Positions 8,397 through 17,370 are shown, counted from the stretch's first letter. The stretch: DNA of 64,000 nt from Aeromicrobium sp. Sec7.5 (GCF_036867135.1 NZ_JBAJIJ010000001.1:1922001-1986000); one strand, 5' to 3'. Translations and numbers: made by a program. Notes: generated by a model from the letters alone, not told the origin.

Positions 8397-9542
8397 ATGA
8401 GCACCCGGGTGAGCCCCCTCGACGTGATCGACTGGGCGGCGGTCAAGCCGTTCTGGATCGAGGCGTTCGGTGCCGGTGACGACGAGAGCCCGCCCGGCCC
8501 GGGCCGTCACGTGTGGCGGGTCGACTCCGGTGACGAGGTGGTCGCGCTCGGCGTCGACCGCGAGTTCGAGACCTGGCTCGGCGACCGACGGGTGCCGACC
8601 GCGGGCATCGCCGGCATCACGGTGCCTGCTGAGCACCGAGGCGGCGGCTACCTGCGGCCCCTGTTCGAGACCCTCCTCGGCGCCGCCCGCGAGCGGGGCG
8701 CCCTGCTCAGCGGCCTGTACCCGACCTCCTCCGGCATCTACCGCAGCCTCGGGTACGCGCCGGTGGCGAACCTGGACGACATCGCCGTGCCGACCCACCT
8801 GCTCGGTGCGCGTGGCGATGCCGCGCCGGTGCGCCGCGCCGGTGCCGGCGACCTGCCTGCGATCGCTGCGGCGTACACCGCCTGGGCCCAGCAGCACCGC
8901 GGCCCCCTCACCCGTGACGGCATCTCCTTCCCGGACCCGGCGAAGGCCTACACCGACGGACTGACCGGCGTGACGCTCGCCGAGTCGAGCCCGGGCCAGG
9001 TCACGGGCTACGCCGCCTGGGACCGGGGCAAGGGGTACGGCGATGGCGCGGTGCTGACGGTGCGCGAGCTCGTGGCCCTCGACCGACCCTCCCTCGTCGG
9101 GCTGCTCCGCACCCTCGGCTCGTTCGCCTCGGTCACGCCGACCACCGTGATCCGCACCAGCACCGCCGACGAGTGGACCGGCCTGCTGCGATCCGACGAC
9201 TCCCGCGTGCAGTCCCGGAGCACCTACATGGTCAAGGTGCTGGACGTCGTGGCCCTGCAGGCCCTCGCCCCGACGACAGCGATCACGGCCGAGCTGCCGT
9301 TCACGTGGCAGGGCACGGCCTACGTGGCCTCGGTGGCTGACGGGCGGGTGGACGTCGCCGAGACGACCTCGGCCACGGCGTCGCGCGAGCTCGACGACAC
9401 CGCGATCGTGCAGACCCTGTTCGGGGCGGCGGACTCGCGGACCCTCCGCCGCCTCGGCCACCTCACGGGCGACGACACCGACGACGCCATCTGGGACGCG
9501 CTCACCGCCGGCCCCAGGCCGGCGATCGCCAACTACTACTGA
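8397..9542 (+). CDS. eis: Eis-like GNAT N-acetyltransferase
   Basis: 381 residues with the Eis architecture: an N-terminal GNAT fold with the acetyl-CoA loop VPAEHRGGGYL (about 78-88) and LYPTSSGIYRSLGYAP containing the candidate catalytic tyrosine, a second GNAT-like domain, and a C-terminal sterol-carrier-like domain ending in NYY. In Eis proteins the terminal carboxylate takes part in catalysis, and the aromatic end is kept here. Mycobacterial Eis acetylates aminoglycosides and protein lysines; the physiological substrate in this organism is unknown. The gene begins 18 bp after the end of the SDR pseudogene remnant and may use its own promoter. Confidence 0.88.
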   Translation: MSTRVSPLDVIDWAAVKPFWIEAFGAGDDESPPGPGRHVWRVDSGDEVVALGVDREFETWLGDRRVPTAGIAGITVPAEHRGGGYLRPLFETLLGAARERGALLSGLYPTSSGIYRSLGYAPVANLDDIAVPTHLLGARGDAAPVRRAGAGDLPAIAAAYTAWAQQHRGPLTRDGISFPDPAKAYTDGLTGVTLAESSPGQVTGYAAWDRGKGYGDGAVLTVRELVALDRPSLVGLLRTLGSFASVTPTTVIRTSTADEWTGLLRSDDSRVQSRSTYMVKVLDVVALQALAPTTAITAELPFTWQGTAYVASVADGRVDVAETTSATASRELDDTAIVQTLFGAADSRTLRRLGHLTGDDTDDAIWDALTAGPRPAIANYY

Positions 9543-9549
9543 AGATACT

Positions 9550-9618
9550 CCTCCAGGTTTGCGCGCAAACTCGGCTCGGGAGGCTCCTTTCGGCGGAGTT
9601 TGCGCGCAAATCTGGAGG
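9550..9618. repeat. Long inverted repeat with self-palindromic TTTGCGCGCAAA cores; probable bidirectional terminator
   Basis: Two 23-nt arms (9550-9572 and 9596-9618) are reverse complements at 22 of 23 positions. Each arm contains the self-complementary 12-mer TTTGCGCGCAAA. The 23-nt loop has further local pairing. It lies between the convergent ends of eis and dnaE2, where a shared terminator would sit, but there is no U-run. Confidence 0.7.
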
Positions 9619-9710
9619 CGGCATGTCCGTTGGTCGCGCGGAGCCTGCGCCCATCACCTCCGGTCCATGCTGCGTGTCCCGCGCTGTCCGCCGAGCCGCA
9701 GATCTAGCGC

Positions 9711-12700
9711 TCACTGGAAGTCCCTGCTGCGGTGGCGGGCCGACAGCGGGCCGGCTCCGGCGCGGGCGGCGCTCGGGTAGCGGGTCTCGATGCGGTCGAC
9801 GACCTCGGCGACGAGGTTGACGACCCGTTCGTCGGTGACCTCGACGCGACCCCGGATCACGACGCCAGCGGCCGAGCGGAAGATCCGCTTGTGCCGCTCC
9901 CACACCGAGCCGAACACGACGACGTTGAGCATGCCGGACTCGTCCTCGAGGTTCAGGAACGTGACGCCGCCGGCCGTGCCCGGACGCTGACGGTGGGTCA
10001 CGAGGCCGGCGACCCAGATGCGACGGCCGGACTCGACGCGCCCCTCCTCCTCGGCCAGTCCCTCCTCCTCCGCTCCCTCGGGCCGGGTGGCGAGCACCTC
10101 GCCGACCGAGCGCACGCCCTCGGCGGCCAGCAGCTCACGCAGGTGCTCCATCGGATGACGATCGGGGGTGATGCGGGTGGCCCACTGGTCGGCGAGGGTC
10201 TCCTCGACCGCCGAGAGGTCGGGCAGCACCGGCGGCGGCGACCACGCTCCGGTGCCCGGCAGCATGTCGGGTGCGTCGGTGAACCCGGCGTTCCACAGGG
10301 CCTGCCGCCGGCTCAGGCCGAAGCCGTCGAACGCCCCCGCCGTGGCCAGCGCCTCCATCTGCGCCGACGACAGACCCGTGCGCCGGGCGACGTCGGCCAT
10401 GTCGGCGAACGGCCGCTCCGCCCGCGCTCCGGCGATGCGGTGGGCCACCTCGAGGCCGATGCCCCGCACGCTGTCGAGACCGAGCCGCACCGCGAAGTGG
10501 CCGTCGCGGCGGTGCACGGGCGTGGGATCGGGACCGTGCGGGTCGAACGGACCGGGCGTCGGCTGCTCACGCTCGGCGCACGGCGCGAGCCCCGTGACGC
10601 CGGTGACACCCTCGACCAGCGGCTCCAGGTCGGCCTGCGCCGCGGACCGGGCGATGTCGGGGCGCAGGGTCTCGACCCCGTGCCGCCGCGCGTCGCCCAC
10701 GAGCGAGGCCGGCGAGTAGAAGCCCATGGGCTGGTTGCGCAGCAGCGCGGCGAGGAAGGCGGCGGGGTGGTGCAGCTTGAGCCAGCTGCTGGCGTACACC
10801 AGCAGCGCGAAGCTGAGTGCGTGGCTCTCGGCGAAGCCGAAGTCGGCGAACGACTTGATCATGACGTAGATGGCCTCGGCCTCCTCCCCCACGATCCCCT
10901 TCTCGGCCATGCCCTCGAAGAGACGCGCCTCGAGCGACTCGATGCGCTCGATGCCGCGCTTGGACCCCATGGCCCGGCGCAGGAGATCGGCCTCGTCGCC
11001 CGTGCAGTCGCCCAGCACCATGGCCATCTGCATGAGCTGCTCCTGGAACAGCGGCACGCCGAGGGTGCGCTGCAGCACGGGCTCGACGGCGGGGTGCGGG
11101 TACGTGATGGTCTCGTGCCCCGTGGCCCGGCGGATGTACGGATGCACCGCGCCGCCCTGGATGGGGCCGGGCCGGATCAGGGCGATCTCGATCGCGAGGT
11201 CGTAGTACCGCCGCGGGCGCAGGCGCGGGAGCGTGCCGATCTGGGCCCGGCTCTCGACCTGGAACACCCCGACGCTGTCGGCCCGGCAGAGCATGTCGTA
11301 CACGCCCGCCTCGTCCTTGGGGATCGTGTCGAGGCCCCACGACTCCCCCAGGTGCTGCTCGATCAGCCGGAAGCAGTGGTCGAGGGCGCCGAGCATGCCC
11401 AGGCCGAGCAGATCGAACTTGACCAGGCCCATCCACTCGCAGGCGTCCTTGTCCCACTGCAGCACGGTGCGGTCGGCCATGCGCGCCCGCTCGATGGGAC
11501 ACACCTCGCCGATCGGCCGCTCGGTCAGGATCATGCCGCCGGAGTGGATGCCGAGGTGGCGCGGGCGCCCGAGCAGCTCCTGGGCGAGGTCGCGCACCGG
11601 GGCGGGCAAGGTGGCGTCGGCGTCGATCTCGCGCCACCGCTCGACCTGCGCCGAGAACGCGTCCTGCTGCCCGGCGGAGTAGCCGAGCGCCTTGGCCGCG
11701 TCGCGCACCGCCGACCGGGGCCGATACGTGATGACGTTGGCGACCTGGGCGGCGTTGCGGCGGCCGTAGGTGTCGTAGACCCACTGGATGATCTCCTCGC
11801 GCCGGTCGGAGTCGAAGTCGACGTCGATGTCGGGCTCCTCCTCCCGGGTGGCCGCGAGGAACCGCTCGAACGGCAGGTCGAAGAAGATCGAGTCGACCGC
11901 CGTGATGCCGAGCGCGTAGCAGAGGGCCGAGTTGGCCGACGAGCCCCGGCCCTGGCACAGGATGCCGCGCCGCTTCGCCTCGGTGACGATGCCGTGGACG
12001 ATCAGGAAGTAGCCCTCGAAGCCCTTCTCGGCGATCACGGCGAGCTCGCGGTCGATGCGCGCCTTCGCGATCTCGGGGGCGTGGGCGTACCGCGCACGGA
12101 TGCCCTCGTCGGCGAGCTGGCGCAGGTACTGGCGGTCGGTGAGGCCGTGGGGGGTCACGACCGGGAGCCGTGGGGTGACGGCACGCAGGTCGAAGGCGAG
12201 CTCGCCGGCCAGCCGCGCCGACGTGGCGACCGCACCGGGGTACCGGGCGAACCGCGCCGCCATCTCGTCGCCGGAGCGCAGGTACGCCGTTCCCGACGGC
12301 GGCAGCCAGCCGTCGATCTCGGCCAGGCTGCGCCGTGCGCGCACGGCCGCCATCGCGGCGGCGAGCCGGCCGCCCCCGGGCGTGGCGTGGTGCACGGCCT
12401 GCGTGGCCACGACCGCCAGGCCGTGGCGGTCGGCGAGTGCGGCGAGGAGGTCGTTGCGGGCCGAGTCGTCCGGCAGCCCGTGGTCGGTGAGCTCGACCAC
12501 CACGCCCTCACGCCCGAAGCGCTCGACGAGCTCCAGGAGGGCCCGCTCGGCCGCAGCCGGGCCACCCGCAGCGAGCTCGGTGCGCACGGCGCCCTTGCGA
12601 CAGCCCGTCAGGACGACCCAGTGGTCGCGTCCACGCCGGGTGAGGTCGTCGAGGTCGTACGCGGGGCGCCCCTTGTCGTCGCCGCCCAGGTGCGCCTCGG

Positions 12701-13178
12701 TCATGGCCCCCGCGAGCCGGTGGTACCCCTCGGCGCCCCGGGCCAGCACCAGCAGGTGGGTCCCCTCCGGGTCGGCGACCCCGCTCTGTGGACGCTGCAG
12801 GCCGAGCGAGAGCTCGGCGCCGTAGACCGTGCTGAGCCCGTGCAGCTGGGCTGCCTCGGCGAACGCCGGCGCCCCGGCGAAGCCGTCGTGGTCGGTCAGC
12901 GCCACCGCCTCGAGGCCGAGTCGCACCGCCTCCTCGACCAGGGCGTCGGGATCGCTGGCTCCGTCAAGGAAGCTGAAGCTGCTGTGCACGTGCAGCTCGG
13001 CGTAGGGCACCGTGCTGCCGGACCGCTGGATCGTGCGCTCCGGCGGACGCCGCCGGGGCCGCGACATCGGGGCGTCGCGGATGACGTCTTCGGCGCTGAT
13101 CGGCTTGCCCGACGCGGTGCGCCCGCTGAGCCGTCGCTCGAGCTCTCCCCACGGCAGGTCGGGGTTGTTCCACCCCAT
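9711..13178 (-). CDS. dnaE2: Error-prone DNA polymerase III alpha subunit DnaE2
   Basis: 1155 residues from MGWNNPDLPWGELERRLSG; the open frame continues upstream to 13286 but those codons lie in a repeat element. An N-terminal PHP domain (YAELHVHSSFSFLDGASD, ALTDHDG) precedes the polymerase core (GRGSSANSALCYALGIT; catalytic acidic cluster EEPDIDVDFDSDRRE), helix-hairpin-helix repeats and a C-terminal OB fold (IWVAGLVTHRQRPG...FLNLEDESG). The length, the lack of a proofreading tail and the position behind imuA'-imuB identify the SOS translesion polymerase DnaE2 rather than replicative DnaE1. It carries out mutagenic bypass together with ImuB and the beta clamp. It lies 132 bp after imuB with REP-like repeats between, so it is either operonic or has its own start there. 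Confidence 0.95.
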   Translation of the reverse strand: MGWNNPDLPWGELERRLSGRTASGKPISAEDVIRDAPMSRPRRRPPERTIQRSGSTVPYAELHVHSSFSFLDGASDPDALVEEAVRLGLEAVALTDHDGFAGAPAFAEAAQLHGLSTVYGAELSLGLQRPQSGVADPEGTHLLVLARGAEGYHRLAGAMTEAHLGGDDKGRPAYDLDDLTRRGRDHWVVLTGCRKGAVRTELAAGGPAAAERALLELVERFGREGVVVELTDHGLPDDSARNDLLAALADRHGLAVVATQAVHHATPGGGRLAAAMAAVRARRSLAEIDGWLPPSGTAYLRSGDEMAARFARYPGAVATSARLAGELAFDLRAVTPRLPVVTPHGLTDRQYLRQLADEGIRARYAHAPEIAKARIDRELAVIAEKGFEGYFLIVHGIVTEAKRRGILCQGRGSSANSALCYALGITAVDSIFFDLPFERFLAATREEEPDIDVDFDSDRREEIIQWVYDTYGRRNAAQVANVITYRPRSAVRDAAKALGYSAGQQDAFSAQVERWREIDADATLPAPVRDLAQELLGRPRHLGIHSGGMILTERPIGEVCPIERARMADRTVLQWDKDACEWMGLVKFDLLGLGMLGALDHCFRLIEQHLGESWGLDTIPKDEAGVYDMLCRADSVGVFQVESRAQIGTLPRLRPRRYYDLAIEIALIRPGPIQGGAVHPYIRRATGHETITYPHPAVEPVLQRTLGVPLFQEQLMQMAMVLGDCTGDEADLLRRAMGSKRGIERIESLEARLFEGMAEKGIVGEEAEAIYVMIKSFADFGFAESHALSFALLVYASSWLKLHHPAAFLAALLRNQPMGFYSPASLVGDARRHGVETLRPDIARSAAQADLEPLVEGVTGVTGLAPCAEREQPTPGPFDPHGPDPTPVHRRDGHFAVRLGLDSVRGIGLEVAHRIAGARAERPFADMADVARRTGLSSAQMEALATAGAFDGFGLSRRQALWNAGFTDAPDMLPGTGAWSPPPVLPDLSAVEETLADQWATRITPDRHPMEHLRELLAAEGVRSVGEVLATRPEGAEEEGLAEEEGRVESGRRIWVAGLVTHRQRPGTAGGVTFLNLEDESGMLNVVVFGSVWERHKRIFRSAAGVVIRGRVEVTDERVVNLVAEVVDRIETRYPSAARAGAGPLSARHRSRDFQ

Positions 13179-13193
13179 CAGCGCCGGCCCGAT

Positions 13194-13291
13194 GGTTGAG
13201 GTGCGAGGGCGCCCAGCGCCGGAGCCTCGAAACCACGTCTGACGGTTCCGATGTCCTTTCGAGGCTCGCTCGTTCCTCGCTCGCACCTCAA
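13194..13291. repeat. Pair of REP-like palindromic elements between imuB and dnaE2
   Basis: Unit 1 (13194-13234) reads GGTTGAGGTGCGAG, a GC-rich hairpin, then GAGCCTCGAAACC. Unit 2 (13257-13291) is the same sequence family inverted (TTTCGAGGCTCGC ... GCTCGCACCTCAA). Such GAGGTGCGAG/GCCTCGAAA elements recur at 14887 and 46829 in this window, pointing to a dispersed intergenic repeat family. Confidence 0.75.
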
Positions 13292-13310
13292 GGACCGGCT
13301 GGGTGGCGGC

Positions 13311-14828
13311 TCAGTCATAGCGGGCCTCGGTGAACCAGGTGTCGCCGTCGAGGACCAGCAACCAGGCCCGGCCGTCGACGCCGACGACCTGGAAACGGGC
13401 GACGCGGCGAGCGCTCGCCTCGTCCCACCACCGCTCGTCGGCGGGCCAGGGGCCCGCCCAGGCCGCGACCTGCTGCCAGGGCTCGGCCGCGGAGACCCGG
13501 AACCGCGACGGGTCGGCCGAGACCGCACCCCGCGCCGTGACGAGGATGCGCTGCCCCTCCGCCCCGGCGACGGCGGCCTGGTTCGGTGAGGCGAAGACCG
13601 TGGCCGGCGCCGGGGCCGGGATCTGACCGGGCCACGGCCGCTCGGCCGGGCGCGCGACCGGGACGCGCTCGCCCCACGGCGCCGCGTGCACCTGGTCGCC
13701 GGGGCCGCGCCCACCCTGCGGGCGCAGCACCTGCACCGCCTCAGGACCGGCCAACGCCTGCACTCGCGCTGCGCCGGCCTCGACCTTGGCGTCGGGGCCC
13801 GAGCCGAACAGCGTGTCGGCGTGCTCGCCCACGCTCGAGGTCTCCTCGGGCACGAAGCGCACCGCGCCGATGCCCTCGCGCCAGGCCGATCGATCGTCAC
13901 CAGCAGCCGCGAGCTGCCAGCGCAGGCGGTCGAGGAGCGCCGGGGCGTCGAACCAGGCGGGGTGGCGCCACGTGCGGGACTGGACCGTGGTGTCGCCGGA
14001 GTCGACCTCGATACGCACCGCCGTGACCACGAGTCCGTGCTGGGCGAGCGTCTCGACACACTGCTCCGCCGTGGTGCGCAGGCTGAACACCGCGGCCTCG
14101 GAGGTCTCGAGGGGCGGTTCGAACGCCGTGCCGGTCACGAGCTCGGGCGGTGCCTGGCGACGGGCCACGGGCTGCGGGTCCTCGCCCCGGGCGAGCCGGT
14201 GCAGCAGTGCGCCGGTGTCGCCGAAGCGGGTGCGCACGTCACCGGGCGCGAGCCGGGCGAACGCGCCGAGCGTGCGAACCCCCAGGCGACGCAGCAGGTC
14301 GGCGAGGGCGACGTCCTCGACGACGTCGATGCCGAGCTCGCCCACGAAGTCGGCCGATCCGCCCGGCGGCACGATCCAGACGTCCTGGGTGAGGGCCCGG
14401 CGGGCCGCGTGCTCGGCGGCGAAGACGCCGTCGGCGATGCCGCACCGGACGTCCCACACCCCCAGCTCGACGATCCGCTCGGCCAGGACCGCGGCGGTCT
14501 CGCGCTCACCCCCGTAGTAGCGCGGGGGCACCCGCAGCGCGCACAGTCCGGGACGGATCGGGGCGACGCCAGGCGTGAGCTCCTCGAGCGCCTCGAGGAC
14601 GTCGTCGAAGCGCTGCGCCTCGACCTGGGGAGCACGCTCGACCAGGCGCAGCTCGGGGCACCGCGCCTGGGCGTCGCGTCGACGCATGCCGCGCCGGACC
14701 CCGGACGCCCGTGCCGCGGGCGAGCAGGCCAGCACCTCCCCGCCGGCGAGCACCGCCGCCGGCACGGTGGCCGGCAGGCCGGCTGCCACGACGGGCCAGT
14801 CGGGGCACCACACGACGAGGGTCCTCAC
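13311..14828 (-). CDS. imuB: ImuB, non-catalytic Y-family polymerase homologue of the mutasome
   Basis: 505 residues from a GTG at 14828 (MRTLVVWCPDWPVVAAG). The protein follows the Y-family fold, with palm/fingers (to about 200), helix-hairpin-helix and little-finger regions. It lacks the DMDxFFA(S)VE acidic motif of active polymerases, having WCPDWPVVA in its place, as in ImuB. The C-terminal third carries a W-P-G-x-IP-x-P segment and a DUF6504-like end (GPWPADERWWD). ImuB bridges ImuA', DnaE2 and the beta clamp in damage-induced mutagenesis. GTG overlaps the imuA' stop by 4 bp, so translation is coupled, and the whole set sits behind one LexA box. Confidence 0.9.
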   Translation of the reverse strand: MRTLVVWCPDWPVVAAGLPATVPAAVLAGGEVLACSPAARASGVRRGMRRRDAQARCPELRLVERAPQVEAQRFDDVLEALEELTPGVAPIRPGLCALRVPPRYYGGERETAAVLAERIVELGVWDVRCGIADGVFAAEHAARRALTQDVWIVPPGGSADFVGELGIDVVEDVALADLLRRLGVRTLGAFARLAPGDVRTRFGDTGALLHRLARGEDPQPVARRQAPPELVTGTAFEPPLETSEAAVFSLRTTAEQCVETLAQHGLVVTAVRIEVDSGDTTVQSRTWRHPAWFDAPALLDRLRWQLAAAGDDRSAWREGIGAVRFVPEETSSVGEHADTLFGSGPDAKVEAGAARVQALAGPEAVQVLRPQGGRGPGDQVHAAPWGERVPVARPAERPWPGQIPAPAPATVFASPNQAAVAGAEGQRILVTARGAVSADPSRFRVSAAEPWQQVAAWAGPWPADERWWDEASARRVARFQVVGVDGRAWLLVLDGDTWFTEARYD

Positions 14829-15559
14829 GAGGCACCGCGCAGGAGCTGCAACGCGGGCTCTGCCTCGTCCGCCGCCCACGGCCCGGTGGTTCCTGAGGTG
14901 CGAGCTTGCGAGCCTCGAAGGGCACCCCCGCCATGAGCAGCGTCCGCCGCCCACGGCCCGACGCCCCCGCCGTGACCCGGGTCGCCGGGGAGCCAGACCT
15001 CGCGGCGCTGTGAGACCGCGACGGCGCTGCGCGCCTCGATGACGGCACGCCGCGAGCGCAGGTGTCCGTGCCCGTGACCGACCCCCGACCACTGCGAGGA
15101 GACGAGCGAGAGCCGCCCGTCGCACCGGGGCCACTCCCCCCACACGACCAGCACGCACTGCCGGGTGCGCAGGCGCGCCGCCAGCCGGGCGGCGTCGCGC
15201 GCCGGGACCCGGGCCGGCGGACGCACCACGACGAGCGCGAGGGAGTCGACCAGTGCCGCCACGACCTCCCACCAGAGCTCGGCGGCATCGGGCACCACCA
15301 CGAGACGGTCGGTGTCGATGCCGGCCTCGCGGGCCGCTGTCAGGCCGAGATCGGGGCACTCGACGACCCCGCACCACGCACCCGCCGCCGACGGGCCCGA
15401 GGCGAGCGTGAGCGCGAGGCTCGCGGCGTCGACGCCGTAGACCCCGCCGACCCGGGGCGTCAGGAGCCCCGCGAGGGCCGGGTGGACCGGGACCGTGGCC
15501 GTGTCGACGGGACGCCCCTCGAGGCGTGCCACTCGTCGCCTCAGCTCGTCCAGGTCCAC
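14825..15559 (-). CDS. imuA': ImuA'-like mutasome accessory protein
   Basis: About 244 residues from GTG 15559 (MDLDELRRRVARLEGRPVD). It resembles the RecA-like ImuA' proteins that precede imuB in actinobacteria: a parallel alpha/beta core (GGVYGVDAASLALTLA, LVVVPDAAELWWEVVAALVDSLALVVV) without an intact Walker A. The start is supported by a LexA box and a promoter ending exactly at the GTG, which would make the mRNA leaderless. An earlier in-frame GTG falls inside the LexA box. The C-terminus contains a 25-residue insertion (between two GPWAAD copies) encoded by a REP-like repeat, see 14866-14960. Identification rests on operon position and fold-like pattern. Confidence 0.75.
   Translation of the reverse strand: MDLDELRRRVARLEGRPVDTATVPVHPALAGLLTPRVGGVYGVDAASLALTLASGPSAAGAWCGVVECPDLGLTAAREAGIDTDRLVVVPDAAELWWEVVAALVDSLALVVVRPPARVPARDAARLAARLRTRQCVLVVWGEWPRCDGRLSLVSSQWSGVGHGHGHLRSRRAVIEARSAVAVSQRREVWLPGDPGHGGGVGPWAADAAHGGGALRGSQARTSGTTGPWAADEAEPALQLLRGAS
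14866..14960. repeat. REP-like insertion in imuA' flanked by 20-bp direct repeats
   Basis: Identical 20-bp sequences at 14866-14885 and 14941-14960 (core CCGCCCACGGCCCG) bracket a REP-like palindrome at 14887-14919 (GGTTCCTGAGGTGCGAG-CTT-GCGAGCCTCGAA). The period is 75 bp, exactly 25 codons, so the imuA' frame is kept and GPWAAD is encoded twice. Confidence 0.8.
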
Positions 15560-15565
15560 TCGCCC

Positions 15566-15594
15566 ATCATCGAACACTCGTTCGAACAGGTCAA
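15566..15594 (-). promoter_or_regulatory. LexA (SOS) box within the imuA' promoter
   Basis: TCGAAC-ACTC-GTTCGA at 15570-15585 is a perfect match to the actinobacterial SOS box TCGAAC-N4-GTTCGA. On the minus strand TTGACC (15594-15589) and GATGAT (15571-15566) with a 17-bp spacer make a plausible -35/-10 pair with the box between them, so LexA would block polymerase. Transcription would start at or next to the GTG at 15559. Confidence 0.85.
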
Positions 15595-15667
15595 GTCGCG
15601 TTTGACCACTTCTGTCACGGCTGGCATGGTCGTAGGGCTCACGATAGCTACGTCTAAGGAGTTGTTC

Positions 15668-17362
15668 ATGGCCACCCCCACGGCCGAAAAACCGTCCTCG
15701 ACACCCGAGCGGAGGCCGTGGTACTCCTCGGTCGCACCAGGGGTCTTCTACCCCTCGGTCGCCATTCTGCTGACCGTCGTGCTGGCCAGCATCGTCTTCC
15801 CGGACAAGACCGGGGAGGTGCTCTCCTCGGCCCAGTCCAACGTGGTCTCCGGCATCGGCTGGTACTACACGCTCGCCGTCAGCGGGTTCGTCGTCTTCGC
15901 CGTCTGGATGGGCATCGGTCGCTTCGGTGACATCACGCTCGGCAAGGACGGCGAGTCCCCCGAGTTCAGCCTGAAGGCCTGGTTCGCGATGCTCTTCGCG
16001 GCCGGCATGGGCATCGGCCTGGTGTTCTGGGGTGCCGCGGAGCCGCTGACGTTCTACAACGACCCCAAGCCCGGCGTCGACGGCAGCGACGCGGACATCG
16101 CGAACGCCGCCATGACCCAGGTGTTCCTGCACTGGGGCTTCCACGCGTGGTCCATCTACGTCGTGGTGGGCCTGGCGATGGCCTATGCGATCCACCGCAA
16201 GGGACGTTCGGTCTCCTTGCGCTGGACCCTGGAGCCGATCTTCGGCGACCGGGTCAAGGGGCGGCTCGGCGACGTCGTCGACGTCATCGCCGTGGTCGGC
16301 ACGGTGGCCGGTGTCGCCACCTCGCTGGGCCTGGGTGTCCAGCAGATCACCGCCGGCATGGCCCAGCTGGGCATCATCGACGCGCCCACCGATCCCATCC
16401 GCGTCATCGTGATCGTCGCGATCACGTCGGTGGCGATCGTCTCGGTCGTCAGCGGGGTGGGCAAGGGCATCAAGTGGCTCTCCAACGCCAACCTGACGCT
16501 CGCGGCCGTCTTCCTGGTGCTCGTCGCCGCCCTCGGCCCGACGCTCTTCCTGCTGCGCGACTTCGTCCAGAACATCGGCAACTACCTCATCGGCATCGTC
16601 CCGCTGAGCTTCGAGACCGGTGCGCTGACCCAGGGTGGCCCGGAGTTCCAGGCCGCCTGGACCACGTTCTACTGGGGCTGGTGGATCAGCTGGGCGCCGT
16701 TCGTCGGTGTCTTCATCGCCCGCATCTCCCGCGGACGCACGATCCGTGAGTTCGTCGCCGGCGTGCTGCTGGTGCCCACGATCGTCACCGCCCTGTGGTT
16801 CACGGTGCTCGGTGGCACGGCCATCATGCGCGAGATGAACGAGGGTGACCTGGCGGGCGGAAGCTCCGAGAACGTCCTGTTCGAGCTCCTCGACAACCTG
16901 CCCGCCGGCGGGCTGCTGTCCGGCATCGCGATCGTGCTGGTCACGATCTTCTTCATCACGTCCTCGGACTCCGGTTCGCTCGTGGTGGACATGCTGGCCT
17001 CGGGCGGCGACCCTGAGCCGCCGACGTGGAGCCGGGTCATGTGGGCCGTCATGGAGGGTGCGGTCGCGATCGGGCTGCTCCTGGCCGGCGGCCTGAGCGC
17101 CCTGCAGACGGGAGCGATCCTCACAGCGGTCCCGTTCAGCGTCGTGATGATCGCCATGGCCTTCGCGACCTACAAGGCCTTGAAGACCGAGCACCGAGAG
17201 ATCACCCGCCTGGCCCGTCGCGCCCGTGAGCGCGAGTGGCAGACCGAGCTGGCCGGTCAGGTCACGGAGGAGCTCGTCGACAACTTCGACGACCACCTCG
17301 GCGATCCGGTCGACGTGCGGATCAAGCGCGCGATGCGCCGGTCCGACAAGAGCGGGCGCTAG
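15668..17362 (+). CDS. BCCT-family transporter (betaine/choline/carnitine)
   Basis: 564 residues starting MATPTAEKPSS, with AAGGAG 5 bases before the ATG; the frame is open far upstream but that part is antisense to imuA'. Twelve hydrophobic segments and the BCCT hallmarks are present: GMGIGLVFWGAAEPLTFY (the glycine stretch of TM3), FHAWSIYVVVGLAMAY, and the TM8 tryptophan signature FYWGWWISWAPFVGVFIARISRG. Members import glycine betaine or related trimethylammonium solutes with Na+ or H+, usually for osmoprotection or as a nutrient. The charged C-terminal tail (RARERE...RRSDKSGR) could be an osmosensing extension as in BetP. The substrate is not fixed by sequence alone. Confidence 0.9.
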   Translation: MATPTAEKPSSTPERRPWYSSVAPGVFYPSVAILLTVVLASIVFPDKTGEVLSSAQSNVVSGIGWYYTLAVSGFVVFAVWMGIGRFGDITLGKDGESPEFSLKAWFAMLFAAGMGIGLVFWGAAEPLTFYNDPKPGVDGSDADIANAAMTQVFLHWGFHAWSIYVVVGLAMAYAIHRKGRSVSLRWTLEPIFGDRVKGRLGDVVDVIAVVGTVAGVATSLGLGVQQITAGMAQLGIIDAPTDPIRVIVIVAITSVAIVSVVSGVGKGIKWLSNANLTLAAVFLVLVAALGPTLFLLRDFVQNIGNYLIGIVPLSFETGALTQGGPEFQAAWTTFYWGWWISWAPFVGVFIARISRGRTIREFVAGVLLVPTIVTALWFTVLGGTAIMREMNEGDLAGGSSENVLFELLDNLPAGGLLSGIAIVLVTIFFITSSDSGSLVVDMLASGGDPEPPTWSRVMWAVMEGAVAIGLLLAGGLSALQTGAILTAVPFSVVMIAMAFATYKALKTEHREITRLARRAREREWQTELAGQVTEELVDNFDDHLGDPVDVRIKRAMRRSDKSGR

Positions 17363-17370
17363 CACCGAAC

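Noticed and set aside
9732..13199. A 1155-codon open frame on the + strand opposite dnaE2
   Set aside because: Its translation is a His/Gly/Val/Arg/Asp-rich shadow typical of high-GC antisense frames and shows no domain; dnaE2 on the other strand is unambiguous.
15062..15667. Upstream extension of the BCCT gene to 15062
   Set aside because: The extra 202 codons are antisense to imuA' and Pro/Arg-rich; the ATG at 15668 has an AAGGAG ribosome site.
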